Source of the DNA: Phallusia fumigata
Taxonomy: Eukaryota; Chordata; Ascidiacea; Phlebobranchia; Ascidiidae
NCBI GenBank assembly: GCA_008931825.1
Contig: QXVZ01015815.1
Coordinates: forward strand, 1-33,314
Direction of reading: 5' to 3'
DNA length: 33,314 nt
Shown here one piece after another: positions 9,901-21,900 of this stretch. The translations under genes and the position numbers were made by a program. The notes under the pieces are model-generated. The model saw nothing but the letters and a program-made list of their open reading frames with translations, ran no database searches and was not told the DNA's origin. Position 1 is the stretch's first letter. Each line of letters opens with the position of its first letter.

Positions 9901-12900
9901 CAAACACCAGGAACATAGGGTACGTTGTATGCTATTTTAGAGATTTTTATAGCTTGTTAGAGTTTTTTCACTACTAGTGGCATAGCCAGGGAGGTTTGAG
10001 GATCTGGACCCCAAGTTGAAATATTCTCTACCACTAACCACTTGCACCTGAAATGGATCAAAATTAAACAATGTCTGAAATGGATTCACTTATTAAAGAA
10101 GTCATAACACTTTTCCAGTTTCTTGACTGGGTTATAATTGTGTATAATGCTGTGTTTTACCCTATATTCTCAGTGGGTACCCTGCTTAGCCCCTAAAGTG
10201 GTCACTACAAACACCATAATTTAAACTGTATGCTGCAAGGATCAATATGCTTCTGCTTGCACAAACAATATTACAACAATAAGCTGTGGTAACTAGGGAA
10301 CTGAGTGTAAAATGACTTTGTGGATGTATACTCATATTACAGTATATGTGTTTCAGGGTAAAATTGCTGCACAAGAAAGCAACTTTAGTCATGCCAGTGA
10401 ATTTGGAAATAAGTTGATCAGTGAAGATCATCCAGCTGCTACAACCATGATTGTAGAGGTAATATCAAAATCTAGAAAATCTTCAACATCATCTTCATCC
10501 TCAAGTTCAAGTTCAAGTTCAAGTGATGAAGAAACAGCAGAAAAGAAGTAAGTGTTTTGAGTAGTAACATTTTATTTTTGAACGTTTTTTAAATGTATTT
10601 GTTTCTATTGTAGTGTTACGACAAAAACATCTCATGGCCCTGGTGTGATACCAGAGAAACTGCAAGAACTGGCAAATCGCCATGAGCAACTGATTCAAAC
10701 TTGGGAAGATAGACAGGCTTTGTATGATCAGTGTCTTCACTTAGCTTTGTACAACAGAGATGCTGAGCAGGCTGAATCATGGCTTACAACGCAGGCAAGT
10801 GATAATGCAAGTTGTCTGGAATGCACAGTCTTCACCGTATTATGTCCTTTTAATTTGACTTGCATGTGTTAGGAGACACGTGTGGATGCTTAACGCTACA
10901 ATTTAGTCAATTTAGTCAGTTACAATTTTAGTCAATTTCCCCTACCTGTTGATAGTGTATGTTAAATTCCACATTTTAGTTGATATTATTTCAGTTTTAT
11001 TGCACAGGAGGTTTTAATAGCACAAGACGACCTTGGAGACTCCTTGGATTCAGTGCAAACGCTGATAAGAAAGCATGAGGATTTTAGTAAATCTGCTGCA
11101 GCTCAAGAAGAGAAGATAAATTCTGTAGATGAGGTTGCCACCAAACTGATTGGAAGAGGCCACTATGCGTCTGAAGATATTGGAACTCGTAGAGACAATG
11201 TTAGTTGCAATTTTGTAACTGATTGAAATTTTGTAACTGACTCTCTGGGAAATTAACATTTTTTCTGTTTAGTTGCTTAAGCGCCATGAGTTGTTAAAGC
11301 AAAACATACAAGATCGAACTACATCTCTAAGTGATGCCAACAAGCTGAGGTTGTACCAACGTGATGTGCAGAATCTGTATATATGGATGGATGAAAAGAG
11401 CAAGACAGCTAATGATGATTCTTATAAAGTATGACTAGGGAAATTTTGTTTTCAAAATATTTGTATTTTTAATACTTTTATATGCTTAGGATCCAACAAA
11501 CGTTCGTGGAAAGCTGCAACGTCACAAAGTGTTTGAAGAGGAAATACTTGCCAGTGAAGAACGTGTTGACTCATGCTTACAAGATGCACAGAGCCTGGTT
11601 GATGCAAAACATTATGCTAGTGAAGAAATCGAAGCTGATGCTGCAAAAGTTAAAGCACAGAGGCAAAAATTGCTGGTAGATTGCAAAGAAAGAGGTGAGT
11701 TTTGCTTGATTTTGCAATATGTGTGTGTGTTGGTATTTGATCATTTTTACTTTTTGTAGGCAACAAGCTTAGTGAAGCATGTGCAGAGCAACTTTATAAT
11801 CGCTCTGTTACTGAACTTTTACGCTGGATTGATGAAACTAAAACTGCTATTTCTTCAACTGACTTGGGCGTAGATGTATCTTCAGTTGCCACTCTCATTA
11901 AAAAACATCAGCTGCTTGAAGTAGATGTTCAAGTGCATAAGGTTTGTATCTATGTTCCTTGTCCCCACTTTAAGTTTCCATTAACTGTCCTTTTCAAATC
12001 CAGGAGCGAATTGATGGTGTGGAAATTCAAGCCAAACAATTTTCTGCAAACAACCATTTTAATGCAGAGGAAATTTTGCGAAAGCAAGAAGATCTGGCTG
12101 TGAAATACAATAGTTTGCAAGTAAGTACATTGTTTTTTTAACTAGCTGGCTATTCTTGGATAGATGTTTTGAACAAAGATTTAATCCAGCCAAATTAACT
12201 TTAAATTTCATATGTGGGGAGCCCTCTCCATACATGTCATTCCAATTTTTCTGAGATAAAAAATAAATAATTTTCCTTCCAACCCCAAACAATGTTGCAA
12301 AATTGTCATTTATGTGTGTAACAAACAGTTTATAAAAAGTTTTAGGCCTGCAAACTTAAAACTAGGTACACTATCAATGGGATGGCCACATTTTTGCAGG
12401 CGCTATAAAAGATTCAGCATTAGTTATTATGGTTCCATAAAGGGGAATCATATTGGTTACACTATATGTTTTTTCTGTCTAATGCTGGTTTGTTCCTACC
12501 TTAGAATCAAGAAAAAGAAATTTATTCTAATTAGGGAACATGATACATGATTAAAAACATTTGGCTTTTGGGGTTTCTGATAGAAGTCTCATGCTCATGA
12601 CAGTAGAGACTAGTGTTGCCATAATGTTACAAATGATTGGGTTAAATTTGGTAAATGTATGTTTGTTTATGTTTGAAGAAACACTTATGTTGTAAAATGA
12701 GCAAAGTAGGGACCAATGACATGCAGGTTTAAAAATATATATCCATCATAACAAATGAAAGTGGTATATGTGAAATGGGTTATGGTTGTATGTGGAATTT
12801 TTAGAATGTCTTATTAAAGCAAAAATGTACCTCAAATCCTAATGGATATAAACCACACAATTCATTACTATGCTTTGTACATTCCTACTAGGTATTCCTT

Positions 12901-15900
12901 ATTGAAACTAAGATAATATCATGCGTTCTTTTCCCATTTTTAGGAACCAGTTGAGAAAAGAAGAGAAAAACTACTTGAATCACAAAAAAGCAAACAGTTG
13001 TTTAGGGATATTCAAGATGAGTTGGAATGGATTCAGGACAAATGGCCAATTGCTACAACTACTAACATTGGTTTGTAGTTGTATTAAAGTTTATGTATAG
13101 TTCGTTACAACTNTGGGATGGCCACATTTTTGCAGGCGCTATAAAAGATTCAGCAGTAGTTATTATGGTTCCATAAAGGGGAATCATATTGGTTACATTA
13201 TATGTTTTTTCTGTCTAATGCTGGTTTGTTCCTACCTTAGAATCAAGAAAAAGAAATTTATTCTAATTAGGGAACATGATACATGAGAATCTGAAACTGC
13301 ATTAAAAAGATCTTCAAAAGTTTGTAGTCAGTTTGACTGCTTAGCCAAGGGTCACTTAAAGTCAACATAGTTTTGCCCAACACATTTAAAAACATTTGGC
13401 TTTTGGCGTTTCTGATAGAAGTCTCATGCTCATGACAGTAGAGACTAGTGTTGCCATAATGTTACAAATGATTGGGTTAAATTTGGTAAATGTATGTTTG
13501 TTTATGTTTGAAGAAACACTTATGTTGTAAAATGAGCAAAGTAGGGACCAATGACATGCAGGTTTAAAAATATATATCCATCATAACAAATGAAAGTGGT
13601 ATATGTGAAATGGGTTATGGTTGTATGTGGAATTTTTAGAATGTCTTATTAAAGCAAAAATGTACCTCAAATCCTAATGGATATAAACCACACAATTCAT
13701 TACTATGCTTTGTACATTCCTACTAGGTATTCCTTATTGAAACTAAGATAATATCATGCGTTCTTTTCCCATTTTTAGGAACCAGTTGAGAAAAGAAGAG
13801 AAAAACTACTTGAATCACAAAAAAGCAAACAGTTGTTTAGGGATATTCAAGATGAGTTGGAATGGATTCAGGACAAATGGCCAATTGCTACAACTACTAA
13901 CATTGGTTTGTAGTTGTATTAAAGTTTATGTATAGTTCGTTACAACTAAAAGTGACTTTCTTTTTTAGGCAAGGATTTCATGAGTGCAAAGAACTTGCTG
14001 AGGAAACACAGAATTATGCAGTCGGAAATATCTGCCCATGAACCTCAAATAGATGATGTGTGTGCGCAGGCTAACAAGTTGATTGAAGAAGGTATGGTTT
14101 TATTAACTTGAAGTTTTGCACCAGATTATTTTTGGGTTGTGTTGGCAGGTCATTTTGAAGCACAAGAAGCTGATGCTTGTTCCCATAAACTCACAAGTGA
14201 GTGGAAAAAACTAAAGAGTGCTGCTGACAGTCGTGAACAAGACTTGCTCAATGCCATTGAAGCTCAGAAGTACTTAGCAAATGCTGACGATGCCCGTGTG
14301 TGGATTGAGGTACCGATAAAAGTTTCAGATGCAAAGTTTAGGACTTTTGTGGCATCAGTTTGAAACCAGTGGTGTTTCCGCAACTATTTATAGTTAATTT
14401 TGAACGATGATTAAAAGGGATAAGAACTAGTACGGGTAATGCATCAAACCAACCTATGGTAGGTGACTGAAGGGGGACCGTAAAAAAACTTACGTAATCC
14501 ATAGTTCCCATTCGACCAAAAATTATTTGTTTTGCAAATTATGCCTGTAAAATTGAAACATTTAGGAAAGTGTTTGAAACATTTTTTACGTTTTTGAAAT
14601 ATTTCCAAGATGTTAGGGGAACCCTTGAGTTACCGTTGAGTGTGACATATAATGGCCAAAACTTCCATGGTATATAATTATTACCACCACAAATAGTTTT
14701 GTTTTCTAATAAGATTAGTGAAAGTATATTTTGACAATAAGAAAGTTTTTAATATTACAGTATTAGTGCACACTTCAATATGAGATTTGCTCAACCTATA
14801 CTTTTACCCATATCCAAATCCCAACCTATTGGAAGAGATTAAAACTTATTGACATTAGACCAACTTTATTAAATGTATTAGTTGCCATGTTTTGTTTGAA
14901 CGCGTTGGTATCTTAGAGACCTGTTTTCGATTAAACACCTTAGTTTGCAGACAAAAAAATATGTATGGTACAAAAGGACGAAATGGAAAAATGGCATGTA
15001 CAATTAAAAACAAATTATCCTATAAAAGGCTAAAAATATGCACCATGTATTTACATTTTTATCTCAACAAATTGTTTTTTCAGGAAAAGCAATCCATAAT
15101 TGCATCACTGGATGTTGGTGCAGATGAGGACTCAGCTGAATCTTTGTTGAAAAAACATGATGTGCTCAAGGCTGATATTGATTCATTTGAAAGTAATGTA
15201 AAAAAAATAAGAGTGGAAGCAGAGGAATGCAAGGTATTGTAGTTGTGGAAAATTTTTGCTGATCAGTATTGTAACTTGCAAATCCATTTTGTTCAGCTGC
15301 AAAGGCCGTGGTCCAAAGAAGAAACTTTGGAAAAGGTTTCGGTTCTTCACGACTATCATGAAAAGTCTCCTCGTGAACTGACTGTAAAGAAGGGTGAAAC
15401 TTTATGTTTGCTTTCTGCATACAACAAGGTATTTAGTGATTGGCATGTTGGCATTTTTTTGCAGAATTTTGTTTAATGTTTGTTATGTTCATCAGGATTG
15501 GTGGAAAGTGGAAAGAGGTGACCAGCAGGGATTTGTCCCTTCAGTTAATCTGAAGATTGTAGAGGATGATGAAATGCAGGAAAATAGAGATGAAAGTGAT
15601 GATGAAGTTGATCATTCCATGACAGAAAAAGAGGAGGATAAAAAAACCCTTCTTACATGCCAGAATCAAATAGAGGATGAGTGAGCAATATGTTACACAA
15701 GACACATTCATTTTGTAACAAGTTACAAAATTCATTTTTGATCTTGATTGTTTTTCCCAGTTATGATAAGCTGAAGAAAAAGTGCGACATTCGGCATGCA
15801 GCACTTGAACATTCTCGAAGGAGACATGCTTTGGCAAGAGAATGTGATGATATGATTAAATGGATGGACGAGAAACGTGTTTTGGCAGCATCTTACCAGC

Positions 15901-18900
15901 TACAAGAAGATCAGCCTGATGACCAAGGTGGTCTGGAGCATGTGGAAAAAATGCAAAAGCGACTGGATGATTTCCAAAAGGTAAAGTACTCATTTATTGT
16001 TTCATGTGGTATTGTACATAAGTTGCTTGTGACAAAATTGTGCCAAGTTATATTTTTATGCTCCAAATCTGAAATGTCGTACACTTTCAGGATTTAAAAG
16101 CCCGCAAGAAACGCATTGACGAACTCAACAATGAAGCATGCACTCTTGACCTCCCAGTTAAAGGTGCAAAAGGCAGCAAACAATCTTCACCATCAGCCTC
16201 ATCATCATCATCTAGTTCTGATGATGAAGTTGACCATATGTCCAATGATTCAGTTGTCAGTGGTAAAGTGCAGGTTAGGATTTGTTTATTTGTTGTTGTC
16301 TGGTTCATAAATTTTTTGCTAAAAAATAGGTTTGTTAAGATTTGATAAACTATTGTCCAACACTTTTTCTGTCCCTTGTTTTACCTATGACTAGCCCCTA
16401 GTTTACAATTTGTTCGTGTTGTAGGTAGTTTATATGACTAATGTATATTGCTTTTGCGAATTTTTGTGCCAGTCTTTGTTTTTTATAATAGAGTCAAATA
16501 CAAATTTATAGTGTTCAGGTGTACATGTTTATGTTTCCCCGAAATGCATAACAACATTGAAGCATCATTGAAAGTTAGATGTGCCCATACCCAAAGTTAA
16601 GCCTATTCGTAAATAATTAATCATAATTTCAAGTGATGGTAAATATTTTATGAAGCAGTCAGCGCTGGAGTGCAGCCTGCTTTGTTCCAAGGTTTGTAGC
16701 ATGCAATCAACCATCCCTGCATTTATGATAAATAATGAATGGTGAATTGATTTTATCTCAGGAAAGTCACATATTTTGAACTGGTTGCTGACTGCTGCAT
16801 GTAAAATTTAAAAATAAAGTTCTTAAGTGTACTTTATTTTATGCTTGAGTTCAAGTTGACACAAACTTTGTATTAGTATATTTCCATTGCATCAATTCAA
16901 ACTTTATTCCCCGATTTTTAGTCTGCATAATTTTTTAGAAAAGCCATTTTATACCAAATACTATGATTGACTGCATGACAAACTTGTTTTTATTCTTTAT
17001 TACAGAAACTTAACAAGAATTGGGAAGATCTTCACAACTTTGTGAAAGAACAAAATGACAATTTGGGTTCTGCACATCAAGTGCAACGTTTCTTTAGGTA
17101 AATTTACAGTACTTTTTGGTGCCACCATTTTCATTGCACATGTATACAAGCTTTTCATTTTAATGTTTTGTAGAGACGCTGATGAAACTCATGAATGGAT
17201 TGATGAAAAGAGCCAGGCTCTCAATAATGACAACGTGGGATTAGATCTTCCCACTGTACAGGTACTAATTTGCATTTTTTTTATGTGATATTCTCAGTAT
17301 GAACAGGCATACAAAAGTTTTATGAATGCTTTTTGTCAGGCATTGCAGCGAAAGCATGAAGGGTTGGAACGAGATTTAGCTGCTTTGGGTGAACGTGTTC
17401 ATTCTTTGGATGGTGATGCTTCACGCTTGACTGAACAACATCCTGAACAAGGAGATGCAATTCAAATAAAGCGATCAGAAATTAACCAAGCATGGAATGA
17501 TTTGGTTGGAAAGGTCAGAAAAACAAATTAACAAGCCGGTACCCTACTGGGTTATACTTACTGTTGGGTTACCTGTGTTATCAGGAGCAAATGACTGACG
17601 GAATATCAGAAATTGCAAAATTATTCAATATATCTGTTGGTAAATTCGGTTTCAAGTAACGTGTGTGAAAGTCACAGAAAATAAAAAATATGGTTGGTCA
17701 CCATGTCAAAGCTCATGACTTGCGAATAACTCGAAGCAAATTGTTGAGAACAAAAACGTATGCAAGTATTTAGACCTAAATTTTGTCACAGGCTGAAGCA
17801 AGAAAGCGATCCCTGTCAGATTCCTATGATCTTCAGCATTTCTTCTCTGATCGACGAGAGTTGCAGAGATGGCTGAATCACATGCAAACACAAGTGGGCA
17901 GCGAAGAAGTGGCCGATGATTTCTCTGGTGCAGAAGCATTACTCCAACGTCACCAAGTAAATGATGACCAGTTGATGGTTGCACAACTTTTTGATCGTAT
18001 TTGAATTGAATTATGTATTTGCTTCAGGAATATCGAGCTGACATGGATGCAAGATCACCATCGTTCCATGCTCTCGAGCATCAGGCTGACTCACTTGTTC
18101 GGGAAGAACATCCTGCTGCAGCAGAAGTGGATGCAGCTGTGCAAGAAACATCCAGGGACAGAGAGGAGTTGGAAAAGTAGGCGGTCATACATATGTCTGA
18201 CTTTGGCACATGACATAAGTTGTCCCGACTTTGTGTACAAAAACAACACATTGTGTAATATTGCGCTTGATTATGCAACCTTTAGTGGCAAAATTTATGG
18301 ACTATGGTATACATCTGATTTTAAATAATTATGTGTAAAACATTTACAAAACCCCAATTTAAGAATAATATAAACCATCTTATCTGGTTTTCTTCTTTAG
18401 TACTTAAACATCACAATCCTGACAATATATATTTTGTACAGAGCATGGGCTGCAAGGCATCTGCTGCTGGAACAATGCCTGAAATTTCATATGTTTCTGC
18501 GGGATTGTGATAATGCAGAGAATTGGATGCAGGCACGAGAAGACTTTCTTGCCAGTGAAGAGGCTGGTATGATTTACTGACAAACTTAGTATTATTAACT
18601 TTGCAAAACCAGGTAAGCATCTCATGTTTTCAGGAGACTCACTGGATTCTGTGGAGTCTCTAATCAAGAAGCATGAAGACTTCGATCGAGCAATTGGATT
18701 ACAAGAAGCTAAAATATCCAGTCTTCAAGCAACATCAGAAAAACTATTGGAATCTGATCCTCCCCATTATGCCAGTGAACAAATTACGGACAAGGCTGAA
18801 AATGTGTTGTTGAGGTAAGCAGCTCTTGGGTGGAACTAAACTTTGTCCCTTTTCTCAGTTTTTAAAACTATATTTTATCTTGTTAGTGTACAGAGACAGA

Positions 18901-21900
18901 TTGGATGTTGTATTAAACAGGGGCCTGAAAAGAGCGAACATCAAATTCATTAAATGTTTCATTATAAAAGTTAAAAGTTAATAAATGCACTTGTTTGATA
19001 AACGTTTTTTTAGAATAAAAAGCAATCCTACATGGCATAATACAAGCATTTTCTATTAAACAAAACTTATATATATGGTCCCAGTTGTCCACATGCCTGC
19101 GCAGGCTACAAAACGGTTGCCATCAGGTATGGCCCATGGGTTACCTGCCTAATTGGCACCGCGGATATGAAGAAAAAGGCATACTAAACCGAAACCAGAC
19201 TGAATTTTTAAATTAAACCCCTTTGTCAGATAATAACACCCCGAAGGTAAAGTATTGTAAAGTATATTTATTGACAGATGGCAAAAGCTAAAATCTGCTT
19301 TAATTGACAAACGATCACGTCTTGGAGAAACCCAAACTTTGCAGCAATTCAGTCGTGATGCTGATGAGGCTGATGCTTGGATTGCTGACAAACTTCAAAC
19401 AGCAACTGATGATAGTTACAAGGATCCTTCAAACATTCAGGTTTCCTATGTTTTTTTGTTTGTTTGTTTTTTTGAAAATTAAAAACAAAGCTCTTTAACC
19501 TCCTTTATTTTGGTCACAGGGCATTGAAAGTGGCTTGGTATGGTATAAAAGTAAAGCTGCCTAATTTGTCATCCAAACTGCATGCTTATATTGTATGAGT
19601 AGCAGTAAATCGTTCACTTTAAATCAAAATCCCAATATCACAAAAAATTTATGTCATAATTTTACACATTCTTACTTGCCTTGATTTTGCAGCAAAGAGT
19701 AAAACCAAATTTACCTATGATAAAGCATGTCTGCTAAAATTTACAGAGCAAGCATCAAAAGCACCAAGCATTTGAAGCAGAATTAGATGCCAACAAGGAA
19801 AGGATCCATGGTGTTATGAATGTTGGACAGCAACTAATAGACACTCATCAATGTGCTGGTTCTGAAGATGCTGTTCAGGTTTGTTGAAATGTTAATTTGG
19901 TATAAAAAGGATGAACAATTTTTATGAAGAACTAAGCACCCGGATAAATGATTCTCATTCTGTGTGCCATGGCAAACTAGAGGTTTCCAAGTGTGCCGCA
20001 AAATTATCGTATTTGCAGAGTGCAGCTTGCATACCATATTGATAATGAGAAGTGCAGAAAAAGCTGTCTTACACTTGTAGGTTGTCACATATGCAACAAG
20101 CATACTGCATAGTAATTAGCTGTAAAAAATGCTTATCACATACCATGTTTCACCTACTAATGTGCAAGTATTTTTCTTCATAACTTAATGTTATTTCAGG
20201 GTCGCATTAAAAAATTGGAAGAAGACTGGAACTACTTGCTGAGTAAATCGTCTGAAAAAGGAGACAAACTAAAGGAAGCAAACCAGCAGCAAAACTTTAT
20301 CACTGCTGTGAAAGATTTAGAATTCTGGATGTCAGAGGTAATCTATAAATAACATTCGTTAGTTAGGTTTAACCTAAAACATGGGGACAACTGCTGCAAA
20401 AATGCTAATAGTAAAAGTTGGTAAAGGGTTGGTCTTGGTTGAAAATTACTAAGTTGACTCTGGCACATACAATCGAAGTTAGCTTCCTACATTTCATTGA
20501 ACAACTTATGTATAATGGTTGTGTACATGTTTAATACCTAATCAAATACCCATCTTCACATCAAACATCAGGTTGAAGCTGTCTTGGCTTCTGAGGATGT
20601 AGGAAAAGATGTCACCTCAGTTTCCAATCTGTTGAAGAAACAAAAATTGTTGGAAGCTGATGTAGATGCTCATGAAGATCGGGCCAAAGAATTATCACGT
20701 CATGCAAGTGTGCTTTTAGAAAAGGCGAATGATTCTGATGCATTGGATAGTGCTGCTGTGGAAGCAAAGAGAGAAAGAATCGAGACAAGGTAACACAAAA
20801 AATTTTGTGATAAGAACAAAAGCCAATGTAGTTTTTGCCCTTTGGAGAACCTATTGAAAAAATACCCAAATTTGTGACAAGATAAGATGTACAAATGTAT
20901 GTGGTTGTGTCCGTAATGTGTGGTAAACAAATTTCTATTCAAATGAAAAAATACAAAAAAAGTATTTACCCAGATTTTCCAACATAAAAGATTTGACTCG
21001 CATTCGTCGGACTAAATTGCAGGAGTCTCTTGCAATACATCAGTTGTTTTTTGACATTGCTGATGAAGAATCCTGGATAAGGTGAGTTTCTTGTTTTCCA
21101 AAAAATATGTCATTACTTATTCCCCAACTATTTCAGTGAAAAAAAGCTTCTGGTGAGCAGTGGCGATTGTGGGAGAGACCTAACCAGCAGTAATAATCTA
21201 CGCAAAAAACAGAAGAGAATTGAGGCGGAAATTTCATCTCATGAACCCAACATTAACAGATTGGTGGTAATTATGTTCTTTCATGAGTAATAGACATTGT
21301 TTTTCTCTCCAACGCTGGCTTCCCTCTCTTTTGGTCAAGAAAAAGTCATTCAAAATTCTTCAAATCGGCGCACATGGTGGTTAGGTATATTTATGAACAT
21401 GTGCCTTTTAGCTTTTGACTCCACCATCAGTTAACCCACAGGCCCTGAAACAGAGAATTAAAAAAAAAGCAATATTTAATAAAGTAAGCATCTAAATGAT
21501 TATATTTTGACAGTGTACAATGTAAGGTATTTGAACATTTTTTGTTTGCAGGCACTCTAGTTCAAAAAGACTAATTGAAATGTGTAAAGATTTAAAACAT
21601 AGGTATTGGAAGATTTAAAATGAAGTAATTACCCTTACAGTCCCAAATACATGTTTAAATGTTGCTAATTGATGCGATGCTAAGTGATTGACATGTTAAT
21701 GGTCCAGTGCTTGCCCGTACTTAATGGTTGGTNAACTTTGTCCCTTTTCTCAGTTTTTAAAACTATATTTTATCTTGTTAGTGTACAGAGACAGATTGGA
21801 TGTTGTATTAAACAGGGGCCTGAAAAGAGCGAACATCAAATTCATTAAATGTTTCGTTATAAAAGTTAAAAGTTAATAAATGCACTTGTTTGATAAACGT

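Larger units (their letters stand above)
6977..9919 (+). other. SPTAN1: Spectrin exons 1-9: tetramerisation helix and first repeats
   Basis: Exons: 6977-7069, 7177-7332, 7413-7538, 8429-8569, 8628-8768, 8968-9110, 9250-9394, 9506-9661, 9791-9919. Residues 1-410. The start has the conserved tetramerisation helix ([19 protein letters not shown]), which in the family pairs with the C-terminal partial repeat of beta-spectrin. Repeats follow with the typical Trp and closing motifs ([21 protein letters not shown]-type [32 protein letters not shown]). The Lys/Arg-rich helix ends and regular exon sizes (126-156 nt) fit the family. Intron 3 (7539-8428) holds an allelic duplication and a transposon-like insertion described separately. 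Confidence 0.93.
10357..12120 (+). other. SPTAN1: Spectrin exons 10-16, including the first Ser-rich loop
   Basis: Exons: 10357-10547, 10614-10794, 11008-11199, 11273-11428, 11490-11694, 11760-11941, 12004-12120. Exon 10 extends past the normal repeat sequence into KSRKSSTS, a run of 12 Ser, then DEETAEKN, and exon 11 adds [12 protein letters not shown] before the repeat resumes at [20 protein letters not shown]. In human alphaII-spectrin this site is a short loop (HYASDEVREKL). The 3' end of exon 10 uses aa|gtaagt, leaving phase 2, which exon 11 requires. Intron 11 has a GC donor. Markers such as [20 protein letters not shown] and [19 protein letters not shown] confirm the order. Confidence 0.9.

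Noticed and set aside
9975-10015. gtggcatagccagggaggtt, resembling common dispersed-repeat sequence
   Set aside because: Too short and without boundaries; cannot be assigned to an element without a repeat search.
10459-10613. Alternative donor GAG|gtaata that would remove the Ser run
   Set aside because: It leaves phase 0, while exon 11 needs two carried bases, so the spectrin frame would be lost.
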